This document shows, piece by piece, positions 7,407-7,648 of a stretch of 7,648 nt of DNA. Under the pieces are notes generated by a model that saw nothing but the letters and a program-made list of their open reading frames with translations, was not told where the DNA came from and did no database searches. The number at the start of each line of letters is the position of its first letter. Position 1 is the first letter of the stretch. Made by a program: the position numbers and the translations under genes. This DNA comes from Desulfobacteraceae bacterium (lineage in GTDB: Bacteria; Desulfobacterota; DSM-4660; Desulfatiglandales; B25-G16): positions 1-7,648 of the forward strand of contig DAOVDY010000028.1 of NCBI GenBank assembly GCA_030669265.1, in the 5' to 3' direction.

Positions 7407-7648
7407 ATGCTGAATTCAAGATACCTCACTTTGATGTTAATAAGAGCCAATTATAAGCTCATCTTAGTTTTCTATCTTTTCATTTCTATCTCTCTTGTCT
7501 TTTTCCCCATATCCTATTGCTTTTCTATCCATGAAGATAGTCAACATTACAAGCAGCTCAGATACAAGATGGTAAACCAACAAATTGCTGCCAGAGGTAT
7601 TTATGATCAAAAAATTTTACAAGCGATGAAAAATGTTCCCCGCCACTT
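7407..7648 (+). CDS. pcm: Protein-L-isoaspartate O-methyltransferase, N-terminal part, with export signal or anchor (3' end missing)
   Basis: Pcm methylates isoaspartyl residues in aged proteins with S-adenosylmethionine, starting their repair. The window holds 80 codons plus two bases. Residues 48-80 carry the typical family opening, YKQLRYKMVNQQIAARGIYD followed by QKILQAMKNVPRH. The SAM-binding core lies beyond the edge. Ahead of it are about 47 extra residues with a basic start and a strongly hydrophobic segment (18-40, LILVFYLFISISLVFFPISY), which looks like a signal peptide or anchor. There is no proper lipobox, since Cys38 is preceded by ISY. ATG 7407 has only a weak ribosome binding site. 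An internal ATG at codon 55 would remove the extension, but the residues just before it already fit the family and it has no Shine-Dalgarno either. I favour the long form, placing the enzyme outside the cytoplasm or on the membrane. Confidence 0.85.
   Translation, partial: MLNSRYLTLMLIRANYKLILVFYLFISISLVFFPISYCFSIHEDSQHYKQLRYKMVNQQIAARGIYDQKILQAMKNVPRH

Overview
The window looks like chromosomal DNA from a moderately AT-rich Gram-negative bacterium. The support is a lipoprotein with a signal peptide, a periplasmic substrate-binding fold of the penicillin-binding-protein-activator type, and a methyltransferase with an apparent export signal. The gene set would suit Desulfobacterota, Nitrospirota or a related anaerobic lineage, but nothing in the sequence fixes the taxon and I hold this loosely.

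Layout. (1) Positions 1-4815, + strand: a heat-shock block. It holds grpE (5' end cut off by the window edge), a 276-base gap with a 15-bp inverted repeat, dnaK, and then a 681-residue TPR/periplasmic-binding lipoprotein whose start codon overlaps the end of dnaK by 14 bases. A near-perfect intrinsic-terminator hairpin lies inside the signal-peptide codons of this third gene, 15 bases past the dnaK stop. (2) Positions 4816-4938: a short gap between convergent genes. (3) Positions 4939-6159, - strand: a stand-alone FIST-domain sensor protein. (4) Positions 6160-6651: a noncoding stretch. Its part next to the FIST gene carries three back-to-back palindromes that look like a REP-type or miniature repeat. 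(5) Positions 6652-7110, - strand: a small TerB-family protein. (6) Positions 7111-7406: a noncoding gap between divergent genes. (7) Positions 7407-7648, + strand: the first 80 codons of a protein-L-isoaspartate O-methyltransferase with an unusual hydrophobic N-terminus, cut off by the right edge.

How they work together. GrpE is the nucleotide-exchange factor of DnaK, so the first two genes form one chaperone machine. dnaJ is not in the window. The third gene probably shares their transcript and may link envelope (peptidoglycan) maintenance to protein folding, with the internal hairpin limiting its expression. Pcm repairs aged aspartyl residues and also fits a protein-quality theme, here possibly in the periplasm. 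FIST and TerB look like separate sensory or stress genes with no clear link to the rest. The best candidates for something new are the terminator embedded in a signal peptide, the acidic insert within the binding-protein fold, and the putative exported Pcm.
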